NCBI GenBank assembly: GCA_003290165.1
Contig: QNQO01007619.1
Coordinates: forward strand, 223,567-287,566
DNA length: 64,000 nucleotides
Origin: Berberis thunbergii
Taxonomy: Eukaryota; Streptophyta; Magnoliopsida; Ranunculales; Berberidaceae
Reading direction: 5' to 3'
Shown here: piece by piece, positions 33,334 through 45,641 of the stretch
Numbering within the stretch: position 1 is the stretch's first letter
Layout: each line of letters opens with the position of its first letter
Notes under the pieces: model-generated
What the model saw: only the letters and a program-made list of their open reading frames with translations
Told to the model about the DNA's origin: nothing
The model's database searches: none
Position numbers and translations under genes: made by a program

Positions 33334-34479
33334 CTTCTTCCTCTGTTTGAATCGGCTTTGGCTCTCAGTCGTCTCAGCAATGGAAAAGAAGTTCCTTCTT
33401 TGAATGCAAAATATCTAAAAGGCATGGTGGACACTAAACCATCATCATTCCATAATTTAACAGAATGAATAACTACCAAAACCACATACAAACGAGGAAA
33501 AAGGAAAAAATGACAGAACTGCTGAGTAAATTATTATAGAAGAAAATGCATGTAGCCTAAAAAATTAAAAATCAGATAAAATGTTGCAAACTTTTAGGAA
33601 ATATTACTCTTTAAGAGGTGAAAATCACAAGTTAAGAAACTCACATGTGTCAATACATCTCTACTAAAGTATTACACTGAGATTGTTCATCAGAAATTGC
33701 TTTTGTTATTAAACCATGTGGATTTGAATAGCAAGTATTGTTTTTATGTTTGAAAGGAATTAGAAATTAATAGTGTACAAATACATAATATACAAATAAA
33801 TGTTCAAAGGCAATCGCTTCCATAATCACTTTATTATATTCCACCAGGTACAATTAAAAATAAATAAATAACATGCATATTGTGTTAGGGATAATAATTC
33901 TCCAAACAAAAACCATTGGTAGTTAGTCAGTGATACGCCTCTGTAAACTCACCTCATAAGTGATGGCGTTTCAATTGATTAAATCTTAAAACGTAGCTTG
34001 TTAATATAATCATTTCAAATTGCATTGATGAAAATAGTACCTCATTTCAAATAAAAAACATCGTTCAGCTGCAAGAAAGCTTAGAAGAAGTAATAAAAGA
34101 GCTACACTATTTTAACAAAGAGGTGAGATTATAACAGACACAATTTTGCTTAACAAAGCAAGGAAACAAGAAGAAGGAGAAGAAAAAGAAAAAGAAGAGA
34201 GTTACCAGAGGAAACCGAGTTTTAGGGATCATTCAAGTAAGAAAAGGGTCACTTCCTGCTTCACCGATATTGCGAGTGCCAACTAGAGCAGGCCGTCATA
34301 CCAATGACCAGATTTAGGGTTTATCAGATTTTATTGGTTTCTCTGAAAAGCGGAAAATGGGGGTAGAGACAGATAGTAACGGTTCGGATAGTAGCCATCC
34401 CCAGACCCGAACCGAAACTGAAGCATGTGGTTGTTAATCGAACCCATATATCGTATCAAGGCCACCACCGTCTAGGAAT
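33334..34479. other. 5' untranslated region, likely leader intron and promoter of the methyltransferase
   Basis: On the minus strand a donor-like 'CTCTG|GTAACTC' near 34205 and an acceptor-like 'ccttttag' near 33420 could remove an AT-rich leader intron of about 790 bp. No coding match. Confidence 0.35.
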
Positions 34480-34492
34480 AAATTTCACTTAC

Positions 34493-34582
34493 CCTTCACT
34501 CAGATGTCGTCGGCAGGGTTCGAATCATGAATCTGTGATTTCATCCGTCACATGTCTACCGCTGAGCTGGTACTCCATTGGC
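34493..34582 (-). mobile_element. Short tRNA-derived SINE, same family as 25.6 kb, 13-bp target duplication
   Basis: Minus strand starts GCCAATGGAGTACC, then box A 'agctcagcggtagaca' and box B 'gattcgaaccc'. It is flanked by AAATTTCACTTAC at 34480-34492 and 34583-34595. The first eight bases equal those of the SINE at 25567. Confidence 0.8.
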
Positions 34583-34674
34583 AAATTTCACTTACATAAT
34601 GGAATTGAATCTGAGAAGAAAAAAGAAGATGATCGAAGAATGAGAAGAAGAGGATCAAGAAAACTTGTTTGTTC

Positions 34675-34800
34675 ACCAATTGTAGCTCAGTCGGTCGGAC
34701 ATTCACTCTTCTTATGAGAGTTCGTGGGTTCAAGACTCACCAGTTAGGATTTCAGGAGTTTTCGTCCGATTATTAAGAGCACATGTGCTCTATTGTTGAT
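34675..34800 (+). mobile_element. tRNA-like SINE candidate
   Basis: 'accaattgtagctcagtcggtcgg' (box A) and 'gtgggttcaagactcacc' (box B) give a tRNA-like head with a 60-bp body. No target duplication or A tail was identified. Confidence 0.5.
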
Positions 34801-35305
34801 AAGTCTTTGAGTATTGAATGTAGCTGCTTAGATGGATTAGACTGAAACAAAGTGAAAACAAATCTTCATGCGAGGTGGCGGCGATGGACTGGAGCAGAAG
34901 CAATTCTCCATGCGAGATGGAGGCAACGAGGATATTAAGTGGCAACAATATTCCTTCGGGCGTGGTTTGGTTAGCCCTATAAGGTCAATCATGTAGCCTT
35001 CGGGGAAGGATTAATAAATAAATAAATAAATAAAAATGGTTACCCAATTTTAAAATTTTTAAAAAATAAAAATTTGCTTGTGCTAATCTTCTTAATCCTG
35101 CCATGGGTGTTTTGGAACATAATTTAGAAATATTGTTTGATTTTCAACTCTCTCTAAATTTAGCACAAATCATCTAATTTTATGATAAAAGTATTGGGCT
35201 TAAAACCCTAACAAGAGGACTCGTCAGCTCAGATTTTTATTTGGTTTTAGAAGAACCTAACTTTATTGTATTTTGTATAGGCTTTATAAGATCGATGAGT
35301 TGAAC
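34801..35305. other. Intergenic, no gene seen
   Basis: Contains an (AATA)n microsatellite at about 35014-35033. AGTTGAAC at 35298-35305 is the left target duplication of the hAT-like element. Confidence 0.4.
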
Positions 35306-36246
35306 GGGTGAGCAACAATCCCGGTCCCGACCTGGTTCGTACCAGACGGTATGGTTCTAACCCGTTTCGAACCGGGATCAATCGGTTTCTCTCAATTTTT
35401 TCGGTTCGAATGGGACAGAACCGGTTTCAACCATTTTAGTCCTGGACCGTTTCGGTTCATCCTGGTACTGTAAATACCTTTCAAACCCAGCCCAAGCTCC
35501 TCACATCTAAAGCCCAACCCTCACAAAATTTAAAAACCCACATCTCTCACTCTTTCATCTCACTGCTCATTTTCTCCCCAAACCCTCGCACCGTGGCTCC
35601 CTCTCTACTATAATCTCTAATCTCGACTCTCCATTCACAACTTCTTCACATACCTAAACCCAATAACCAAAACTCAAAACCTCCCACAATTTTAACTTCC
35701 AAAATCATTAAACCCAAAAAATCCAATCCAAACGACAAATCCCAAAACCCCTCCTCTCTATCCCAAGACCATCACATCTTTCAACCATTCCAACATCTTA
35801 GACCAAGGTTTCTTCCAAATAGATGCCCTCCAACTTGTTTTTCCCAGTCTGGGCAGAGGGTTTCGGGGATAAGTAGTACCATTAGGCTTGATGGTCTAAC
35901 CGGCTTCATGAGCGAGTACGGCAAGGATGTCATTCATGTCAACACGTGCAGGCAAGGTGAAGTTGTCATACTGGGGCGAGCATCCAGCTAGTGATGGCCT
36001 GGCGGTGCCACTCTCCCCATCTTCTTCTTCCCTTTGCCTCCTAAACTGTCAGTGCCATCCACGACGGCGGATCTAGCAGCGAAGCCTTGTCTTGCTGAGA
36101 GGAAATTTGAAAATCTTAAGTTTTGAATTGAAAAAAAAAAAAAAAAATTGAACCGGGATGGCATGGTCCCGTCCTGGTTCAAATCAGTCCGGAACCAACC
36201 GGGTTTGCTTAGAGAAATTCATTATCCAAGACCGTGCCCACCCCTA
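35306..36246. mobile_element. hAT-like non-autonomous element (941 bp)
   Basis: Left end GGGTGAGCAACAATCCCGG; right end ...CCGTGCCCACCCCTA, the 'GGGGTGGGCACGG' terminus typical of plant hAT-type elements. CCGGTT-rich subterminal repeats lie at both ends. Flanked by 8-bp near-identical duplications AGTTGAAC and AATTGAAC. The interior holds C-rich sequence and a coding-looking stretch at about 35860-35990 ('TIRLDGLTGFMSEYGKDVIH') that I could not assign. No transposase. Confidence 0.65.
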
Positions 36247-36254
36247 AATTGAAC

Positions 36255-36720
36255 TACTGAGGCAACAACTTTTGGATTTTATTGTTGGCAAATATTTTAT
36301 CACATACTTTAGATTTTCAAATTTAGTGTACATTTAATTTATATATTTTTCACATTTAACATGTCTAATATATTTGTACGTTATGGTTTGAATCTCATCT
36401 TGAATGTTAGGATTCATGATTTGAATAATCGATTTGATTTTTCAAAAGGCCCTTACGATTTTCAATTTTAATCATGTTTTGACAACATTGATTAAGACTA
36501 TTTGCAAAACTCTGATGATATTCACGTAATTATTACATAATATATCCCTTAATTTATATATGTTAGTGTTTCGATTATTATAATTTATAATAATTATTTC
36601 GTTTTCATGTTTTGACAGGAATTTGAGCGTTAACGATGAAATGATATTAAGGCGACAATTTAAGGAATGACAATTGGTCGATTCTAGTGGTGGTACAAAG
36701 TAGAGGGACAAATATCTAAA
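36255..36720. other. AT-rich intergenic, no gene seen
   Basis: No open frame or repeat end was recognised. Confidence 0.4.
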
Positions 36721-37554
36721 ACTTACCCTAATAAACCTAGGTCCACCTAATTTAACCTAAGCCCAAATCCAAAAATGCTAACCTAAAAACCCAAGCCCAA
36801 GATAATAGAACCCTATTTAGCTCCCCTCATCTTAGAAAAAGTCCGGCTCTTCTTCCACAACCCCTCCTCATCTCTTTTCCAGCCACCACACCACCCTGCC
36901 GGCAATCCTCGCTCGATAGGAGAGCCGACAACGTGATAATCCCGCCATCACCACCTTCTCCTCGTCCTCTACCATCAGCCGCCACCTCCTCACCCTGCTT
37001 CGCACACCAACTGCCGCCACCTTCTACCATCCTTCTCTCTGTTCCATCATCCTCACCACCGCCCAGCAACCTCGCCACCAGCACCACAACCACCGCCACT
37101 AACCACCGTGAAACAGGGGCGTGACAACCCTGTTTCACGTTACAAACCTCACCAGACCACCTTATCCTCCATCACCCGAACACCAACGTCGTCTCTCTCT
37201 CTCTCTCACAGCCACCAGCACCCGAGCACCACCACCATCAGCCGCCGCGAAACAAAACAGAGGAGAACAGAACATGTTTCTCCTCGCTCGCCGCCATCCC
37301 TGTTCCTCCCCCTTCTCGGCCCTCCTTCATCTTTCTCTCTTCTCCACGATTTCTCCCTCCTCCACTTCTCTCTCTCTCACGACCACTGTCACAACCCGAC
37401 CACGCAACCACCGCCGTCACGGCCACGAAATAGAGCTCGCGACAGAGGCGCTCCCTGTTTCGCCTCCTCCTACGTGTTCTTTGTGTTATCTCATTCTTTC
37501 TTCACCCTCTCTCTCTTTTGCAGGTTCAGAACCAGGTAGGAAAAGAAGGAAGCC

Positions 37555-37997
37555 CGCGAGGAGCGAAGCAGCAGCAGCGGCGGAGCACACGAGTCGCGCT
37601 GGAGACGAAGGAGCAGCAGAGCCGCGCGACTTTGGAGGGAGAAAACTATTTTTCAAACAGTTCAGTATTTGCACCCCCGAGTTCCCTAAGAGCCACCACA
37701 GTGCCTATAGCATCCCTTTCCTCGGGATCCGCGTTCGTGCAGAGATGAGTTGCGGCGTACCACACCACGAGGAGATCGCGAGGAGCGAAGCAGCAGCGGC
37801 GGAGCACACGAGTCGAGCTGGAGACAAAGGAGCAGCAGAGCCGCGCGACTTTGGAGGGAGAAAACTATTTTTCAAACAGTTCAGTATTTGCACCCCCGAG
37901 TTCCCTAAGAGCCACCACAGTGCCTATAGCATCCCTTTCCTCGAGATCCGTGTTCGTGCAGAGATGAGTTGCAGCGTACCACACCACGAGGAGATGA
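37555..37997 (+). repeat. 222-bp tandem duplication keeping an open frame
   Basis: 'cgcgaggagcgaagcagcag' begins at 37555 and again at 37777. The copies differ by one CAG codon and a few substitutions. Because 222 is a multiple of three, a 299-codon frame (37121-38020) stays open and repeats 'DFGGRKLFFKQFSICTPEF'. No homologue is recognised; it may be only a repeat-derived frame. Confidence 0.8.
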
Positions 37998-38229
37998 CCA
38001 CTGCTACCATGATCAGCTAAACCATTCGCCAAGGCTAAGATGAAACCACAGAGTTTCCTGGAGTTTGTTGTATTTAAATTTATTGTTTTCTTTATGCTTG
38101 AACGTTAAACACATTTGATTTCTGAGTCTCAATAATTTGTTTTCACCGATTATATCATGATTAATTATCTAGACTAATCGGTAGTTAGAAGTACTCTTTG
38201 TTGACATTCAAAGCCTGATTTAATCAATT

Positions 38230-38350
38230 AATTTGAATCTGTGATTGTGTGTGCCGTAAAAAGACACGCAATGCTAGGGGTTTAGAATTAGTTAAAATAA
38301 ACTTGTGATTGTGTGTGCCGTAAAAAGACACGCAATGCTAGGGGTTTATT
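38230..38350 (+). repeat. ~46-bp direct duplication
   Basis: 'gtgattgtgtgtgccgtaaa...aatgctaggggttta' occurs at about 38240 and again at about 38306. Confidence 0.8.
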
Positions 38351-38901
38351 CTTTTGCTGAAATCAATTGTGAACTTAGATTAATCTTTAGGTTAGTCATG
38401 TTAATTCTTGAAAATAATAATTTGGATTACACAAATCTCAAAGAACCTGTGGTGGATTCAATGCCTTGGTTTCCCGTCTCATATTCTTTAAAACTTTTAT
38501 TTTGTTTTTAATTTAATTTTTAGTTTAGATATTTTAATTGTTGTAACCCCAATTTAAATTAGTTTAAATAAACTCTGAAATTTAATTGCAACCACAGTCC
38601 TTGTGGGATCGACCTGTACTTGCCCTTGTCTACCAGTTAGACATTGTGCACTTGCAGTTATTAAAATTAGGTTAAATTAACCTATTTATTTAGGTTAGTT
38701 AAATCTGCATCATCTCACTGTTTCTAGAAGATGCCTTCTTCACTTCAATCTTACCTTTGCATTTGTTACTAATATCGATTATGTTATTTGTTGCCTGTTT
38801 ATAGCCATAATACTTTTTTATTCGCATCATGCAAATAATGTAATGATATTTTTAGAATCGTGCTTGGATTTATTAGTTTTGAGCTTGTCTTGCATGGTTG
38901 T

Positions 38902-39356
38902 TGATGATACATAAAATTGTCACCCGATCATGGCAATACATGTGTCTCAAATCATCATAAATATTGGAGGGTCGTTATGAAGGCTCAAGTCATCATAAAT
39001 ATTGATGGACCGTTACAAAGGAGATGGGGGAATCACTCCATCTCAATGAAGGAGGAGACTGTTATAATAAATGTGCCCCTTCATTGCTCCAACTGAGCTT
39101 AAGTCTCGCAAACAAATGAATGCAGTCATCAATTCACTCATTATATAATGTAAAGAATAGAAATGTATGAGAAAGGGAGGTCGATTCGACTATCCTATCT
39201 ACAGTATGCAACTTTTGTTTTGTCCAATTTATTTCCTTTTTCAAATAAAGGCACTGACTTAAGCATTGGAGTGTCAGGCACCAAAAAGGTGGTATTTTGC
39301 AGTCTAACATCTGTTTCATAGATCAAATTCACAAGAGGACAGAATTTGACGCATCA
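38902..39356 (+). repeat. Full LTR 1 (455 bp)
   Basis: Starts TGATGATACATAAAATTG, ends GACGCATCA, followed by the primer-site-like 'gttggcaccgtttgtgg'. Confidence 0.85.
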
Positions 39357-39764
39357 GTTGGCACCGTTTGTGGAAAACGACAAGTTTTGTTGGTTGTTTT
39401 GGTTTGTCGCAGGTTCGTAGGTCCACGAGCCCGAATAGAAGCTAGCCCATGGAGGACGAGCCCGAATGAAAAATGAATCTAGATAACGACTCCGGGAGGA
39501 CGAGCCTAAACATAAGCTAGCCCGTGGAAGACAAGCTCGAATGAAAAACGAATTCGGAGAATGAGCCTTCACATGTCCAAACAAAGGACAGATTCAAACT
39601 GGCCGGAAAATAAACGAGTCTGACTGCAACACGAGTCTGGAGGACGGACCCAACAGGCCCGAGTAGAGATTGGTCTGACAGGGGACATATCTGACATGGA
39701 CAGGAGACATATCCGACATGGATAGGAAACACATCCAACAGGAGACGGATCCGACAAGAATTAG

Positions 39765-40132
39765 GTAAATATTGAGGGATCGTTATGAAGGAGATGAAGA
39801 AAATCACTCCATCTCAATGAAACAGAAGACCATTTATAATAAATGTGCCCCTTCATTGCGCCAACTGAGCTTAAGTCACGCACACAACTGAATGCAGCCA
39901 TCAATTCACTCATTATATAAGGTAAAGGAAAAGATATGACAAATGGAGGTCGATTCGACTATCCTATCTACAATATGCAACTTTAATTGAATTTTTTCTA
40001 GATTTATTTCATTCTTCAAACAGAGTCGCTGACTTAAGCATCAGAGTGTCGGCCACCAAAAAGGAGGTCTCTGGCAGTCTAACATTTGTTTCGCAGGTCA
40101 AATTCACAAGAGGGCAGAATTTGGACGCATCA
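39765..40132 (+). repeat. Truncated LTR 2
   Basis: Begins inside the LTR at 'taaatattgagggatcg', joined to 'gacaagaattagg' of the internal region, and ends GGACGCATCA. The same 5'-truncated junction recurs in LTR 4. Confidence 0.8.
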
Positions 40133-41298
40133 GTTTGGTGTTGTCTGTGGAAAATGACAAGTTTCCTTTATTAAAAAAAGAAGTTTGTGCTTGATAACAA
40201 CTGAACAACAATACAGGAGAATGTTACGATCGTCCAGAGTTGTTCCAATATCATTTGTAACGAAAATTCCCATATTGTATCTGGGTAAAAATGATTAAAA
40301 TTGTGTCATGTGAATTAAACAAGTAGTCCAGGTACATCTAGATACAATGATGCAGAACTAAAATGAGCACTAGCAGAGTTGCTAGAGGCATTGTTTAGAG
40401 AACCACGGTTCACAGGTTCGAACTCGGCTAGCATCATAATTATTAGTTGAAAGTTTTGTTGGCTGTTTTGGTTTGTGGCAGGTTCGTAGGTCCACAAGCC
40501 CGAATAGAAGCTAGCCCATGGAGGACAAGCCTGAATGAAAAATGAATCCAGAGAACGAGTTTGGAGGACGGGCCCGAACGTAAGCTAGCCCGTGGAGGAT
40601 AATCCTGAATGAAAAAAGAATTCGAAGAATGAGCCTTCACGTGTCCAAACAAAGGATGGATTCAACTGGCCGGAATAGAGACGAGCCTGACTTGCAGCAC
40701 GAGTCCGGAGGACGGGCCCAACAAGCCCGAGTAGAAATTGGTTCGACCCCGACATGCCCGAGTAGAGATTGGTCTGACATGGACAGGGAGACATATCCGA
40801 CATGGATAGGAAACACATCCAACAGGCCCGAGTAGAGATTGCTCCGACAGAAGATGGATCCGACAAGAATCGGGTCTGGCATGCTTGACTTAAAACTAAG
40901 TCAAACTGACTTCGTCTGGCTCAGACTCATGCAGTTTGATCACGCTGACTTCATCTAGTCCAGATCATGAAGCTGCTTAGAATATTACTTCACCTAGTAA
41001 ACATCTTTATCCAAACTGACGGAGTTCACCTAATAATGGACTCACGAAGTCGACTACGATGATTCGTCACAAACTACATCCAATCCGAACTCATGAAATC
41101 CAAATACAATAACTTGTCGCAAAAATCTTTGTCTAGTCAGAATTGATGTAGTCTGAATTCGATGATTTTATTCGATCCGAACTCACGCAATCCGACCCTG
41201 ATGACTTGTCACACTGACTTCAAAAGATGAATAAATAAAGCCCTCATGAACAAGTTAGTGGGCATGAAAGTGAGTCCACTAACTAAGGGGGGAGTAGC

Positions 41299-41755
41299 TG
41301 ATGATACATAAAATCGTCACCCGATCATGGCCATACACGTGACTCAAATCATCATAAATATTGCAGTCATTACGAAGGCTCAAGTCATCATAAATATTGA
41401 GGGATCGTTATGAAGGAGATGGAGAGAATCACTCCATCTCAATGAAGTAGAAGATCGTTATAATAAACGTGCCCCTTCATTGCGCCAACTGAGCTTAAGT
41501 CACGCACACAACTGAATGCAGTCATCAATTCACTCATTATATAAGGTAAAAGAAAAGATATGACAAATGGAGTGGATTCGGCTATCATATCTGCAATATA
41601 CAATTTTAACTGAATTTTATCCAGATTTATTTCATTATCAAACAGAGCTGCTGACTTAAGCATTGGAGTGTCGGGCACAAAAAAAGGTGGTCTTTCGCAG
41701 TCTAACATTTGTTTTACAAGTCAAATTCACAGGAGGACATAATTTGGACGCATCA
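41299..41755 (+). repeat. Full LTR 3 (457 bp)
   Basis: Starts TGATGATACATAAAATCG after the polypurine tract and ends GGACGCATCA, followed by 'gtttggcgccgtctgtgg', the best-preserved primer site. Confidence 0.85.
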
Positions 41756-42194
41756 GTTTGGCGCCGTCTGTGGAAAATGACAAGTTTTGTTGGTTGTTTT
41801 GGTTTGTGGCAGGTTCATAGGTCCACGAGCCCAAATAGAAGCTAGCCCATGGAAGGCGAGCTCGAATGAAAAATGAATCTAGATAACGAGTCCAGAGGAC
41901 GGGCCCGAACATAAGCTAGCCCGTGGAGGACAAGCCCGAATGAAAAACAAATCCGGAAAATGAGCCTTCACATGTCCAAACAAAGGTGGGATTTAACTGG
42001 CCGAAAAAAAGACGAGCCTGACTGCAACACGAGTCCGGAGGACGGACCCAACAAACCCGAGTAGAGATTGGTTCAACCCCGACAAGCCCGAGTAGAGATT
42101 GTCCGACAGGGGACATATCTGACATGGACAGGAGACATATCCGACATGGATAGGAAACACATCCAACAGGAGACTGATCCGACAAAAAATTAGG

Positions 42195-42560
42195 TAAATA
42201 TTGAGGGATCGTTATGAAGGAGATGGAGAAAATCACTCCATCTCAATGAAGCAGAAGACCATTATAATAAACGTGCCCCTTCATTGCGCCAACTGAGCTT
42301 AAGTCACGCACACAAATAAATGCAGTCATCAATTCACTTATTATACAAGGTAAAGGAAAAGATATGAGAAATGGAGGTCGATTCGACTATCATATCTATA
42401 ATATGCAACTTTAATTGAATTTTGTCCAGATTTATTTCATTCTTCAAACATAGTCGCTGACTAAAGCATCGGAGTGTCGGCCACCAAAAATGTGGTATTT
42501 CGCAGTCTAACATTTGTTTTGCAAGTCAAATTCACAGGAGGACATAATTTGGACGCATCA
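42195..42560 (+). repeat. Truncated LTR 4
   Basis: Same 5' truncation point as LTR 2. Ends GGACGCATCA followed by 'gtttgacgccgtct'. Confidence 0.8.
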
Positions 42561-43712
42561 GTTTGACGCCGTCTCCAGAAAATGACAAGCTTCCTTTATT
42601 AAAAAAAAAAAGAAGTTTGTGTTTGATAACAACTTAACAACAAGACAGGAGAATGTTACGATCATCCAGAGTTGTTTCCAATATCATTGGTAACGAAAAT
42701 TCCAATATTGTATTTGGGTAAAAATGACTAAAATTGTGTCATGTTACAATGATGCAGAACTAAAAGGAGCACTAGCAGAGTTGCTAGAGGCATTGTTTAG
42801 AGAACCACGGGTCACAGGTTCGAACTCGGCTAGCAGCATAATTATTAGTTGAAAGTTTTGTTGGCTGTTTTGGTTTGGGGCAGGTTCGTAGGTCCACAAG
42901 CCCGAATAGAAGCTAGCCCATGGAGGACAAGCCCAAATGAAAAATGAATCCAAAGAACGAGTCCGAAGGACGGGCCCGAACGTAAGCTAGCCCGTGGAGG
43001 ATAATCCTGAATGAAAAACAAATTCGAAGAATGAGCCTTCACGTGTCCAAACAAAGGATGGATTCAACTGGCCGGAATAGAGACGAGCCTGACTACAGCA
43101 CGAGTCCGGAGGATGGGCCCAACAAGCCCGAGTAGAGATTGGTTTGACCCCGACATGCCCGAGTAGAATTGGTCTGACATGGACAGGAGACATATCCGAC
43201 CTGGACAGGAGACATATCCGACATGGATAGAAAACACATCCAACGGGCCCAAGTAGAGATTACTCCGACATAAGATGGATCCGACAAGAATCGGGTCTGC
43301 ATGCTTGACTTAAGACTAGTCAAACTGACTTCGTCTGGCTCAGACTCATGCAGTTTGATCACGCTGACTTCATCTAGTCTAGATCATGAAGCTGCTTAGA
43401 ATATTACTTCACCTAGTAAACATCTGATCCAAACTGACGGAGTTCACCTAATAATGGACTCACGAAGTCGACTACGATGATTCGTCACGAACTACATCCA
43501 ATCCGAACTCATGAAATCCAAATACAATAACTTGTCGCCAAAATCTTTGTCTAGTTAGAATTCATGTAATCTGAATTCGATGATTTTATCCGATCCGAAC
43601 TCACGCAATCCGACCTTGATGACTTGTCACACTGACTTCAAAAAATGAATAAAGAAAGCCCTTCACGAACAAGTTAGTGGTCACGCAAGCGAGTCCACTA
43701 AGGGGGAGTAGC

Positions 43713-44158
43713 TGATGATACATAAAATCGTTACTTGATCATGGCCATACACGTGACTCAAATCATCATAAATATTGCAGGGCCGTTACGAAGGCTCAAG
43801 TCATCATAAATATTGAGGGATCGTTATGAAGGAAATGGAGAGAATCACTCCATCTCAATGAAGCAGGAGGCCGTTATAATAAACGTGCCTATTCATTGCG
43901 CCAACTGAGCTTAAGGCACGCACACAACTGAATGCAGTCATCAATTCACTCATTATATAAGGTAAAGGAAAAGACATGACAAATGGAGGTCGATTCGACT
44001 ATCACATTGTTGAATTTTGTCCAGATTTATTTCATTTTTCAAATAGAATCGCTGACTTAATAATTGGAATGTCTTCGACCACCAAAAATGTGGTCTTTGG
44101 TAGTCTAACATTTGTTTTGCAAGTCAAATTTACAGAAGAACATAATTTGGACACATCA
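43713..44158 (+). repeat. Full LTR 5 (446 bp), right end of the array
   Basis: Starts TGATGATACATAAAATCG after 'aagggggagtagc'. The terminal bases are ACACATCA, diverged from the others. A short segment is missing in the middle. Confidence 0.82.
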
Positions 44159-44163
44159 ATTGT

Positions 44164-45641
44164 CATGTCTAGCTCTTTATGTTTATAGTTTCATGAAAAC
44201 TTTCAAAACTTCTAAAGAAAATGAAAAGGATGCTTATTCTTTTGATTGACAAAATGTGTTTGATGCAATAGTGTTTGATATTGAAGTTGCATTTGGAATC
44301 ATTTATATCAGTATCAAATAGCTATGTGACAAATTTGTTGTATTTGATTTATTTCTTTTTTTTGAAGGACGAACAAGGTCTCGGATCCCAAAACCATTAA
44401 AGTAAAGTCCAAACCCTGAACTTGTGATATCATCCACTGGTATTTGAAAATGTGATAGTTGGCATCAGATTCTACCTTCACTTGTTCTGATTCTACTTGT
44501 GAGATGTTAAGATGTTTTATTTCTTAGGATACTTTACTACAATTGATTTCGTGTAACACTCTATTAGTGTTCTGTAAGGTGTGGGATTACTTGCATTTAA
44601 ATGGGGTATGGTGGTCTACAATGAATTACTTCTCTATATGTTAGTGGATTTGTATGGGCTATACAATCAATGAGTGCTAATCGACAACATACATCAATTG
44701 TGGCTGTAGTATGCAATCACCAGTGTTGTGCCGGGCGAGTAATTAAGGAATCTATCATTTAGACCTAGGCAACATCCATGAAGAAAGTTGAAAAGGCTGG
44801 TCAGCTTCTACATGCATATACTAAAGCAACAGAGACGGAGAAGAGATTGCAAATCGTATACCAGCATAGTTTGGCTGCTATTTCTGAATGCATCTTTTCA
44901 TGTGGTAACTTGGCTGATTTGTTTCTCTTTCATGGTCAATGACAAATCAAACACCTCCAAGTCGTCTATCCTTTTAACAAAGCTCTTCAACAAACAATGT
45001 ATTTTAGACAGAAAGAGTTTAGACCTAAAAAGAATTTACCACAAGACCAAGTAGGTGGTGTGGCCGTGGGCATTACATGGGGTATTATAAAAGCATCAGG
45101 CATTGCTGTGTGTTATAGTATCAAGAATGAACATGGACAAATTCTTCATAGACACCTTGGTTTGATCTAGAGTCTATACCCATATTGGTCCATCCTGAGC
45201 CAAATGCATTGGGCATTGGCAGCCATAGAAGAAAAAAGGAAGCTGGCTATAAACCACAAAAGCAAGTGCACCAGATCAACCTTATCAATTCACAATATTG
45301 AACAAAGATATTCCAGCCATGTTAAAGTCGTCTATTAAGCACTCTTGTACATTAAAAATTAGAACAAAATCTCATTTGCAGATGAATTGTAAAACCAAGT
45401 GAGAGGACGAAAAGGAGAACATACAAACAATCTAATTTTTTGACATTAAATACTGAAATTTATTGAGGTATAACATAATGTTTTATAAATTAATATTGAA
45501 CATTCCTTGGTGTATTAAGAACATACGCCCAACTTCAGTTCATTTTTCCTTGGACCTGAGAAAGGCAAAATAAATAAGGGAATTGTATTATCTTCTACAT
45601 GTGTACTGGTTATTGAGACAGAAGGAGATGAAGAAAGAGAT
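44164..45641. other. Intergenic, weak coding-like remnants
   Basis: At about 44780-44940 a plus-strand frame reads 'VEKAGQLLHAYTKATETEKR' and continues to a stop. Another short stretch lies at about 45052-45170. Neither is recognised, and both are broken by stops. The remainder is AT-rich without features. Confidence 0.35.

Larger units (their letters stand above)
36720..38713 (+). mobile_element. Probable LTR (solo or truncated) with GC-rich leader
   Basis: The right part carries the motif common near the 3' end of plant Gypsy LTRs: 'gtccttgtgggatcgacctgtacttgccc...agacattgtgcacttgc'. It ends in CTGCATCA at about 38713. The left part is C-rich (Pro/Ser/Thr frames at 36830-37500) and resembles transcribed leader sequence. 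I could not find the left boundary or a target duplication, so the start is approximate. Internal duplications are listed separately. Confidence 0.45.
38902..44158 (+). mobile_element. Non-coding LTR retroelement as a tandem dimer (five LTR copies)
   Basis: Two units, 38902-41298 (2,397 bp) and 41299-43712 (2,414 bp), each run: full LTR, primer site, short internal A, truncated LTR, second primer site, internal B, polypurine tract. A final full LTR closes the array at 44158. Left flank GTTGT (38897-38901) and right flank ATTGT (44159-44163) match in 4 of 5 bases, so the array looks like a single insertion event or a locally recombined one. No protein-coding frame of note. LTR ends (TGATGATACAT...ACGCATCA), primer site and polypurine tract match the 9.6-kb element, so both belong to one family. 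Confidence 0.85.

Noticed and set aside
34675..34740. Functional tRNA gene
   Set aside because: Box A and B are present but the arms do not fold into a complete cloverleaf by eye; a SINE head is more likely.
36827..37138. Gly/Glu-rich minus-strand frame
   Set aside because: Compositional mirror of the C-rich LTR-like leader, with no domain.
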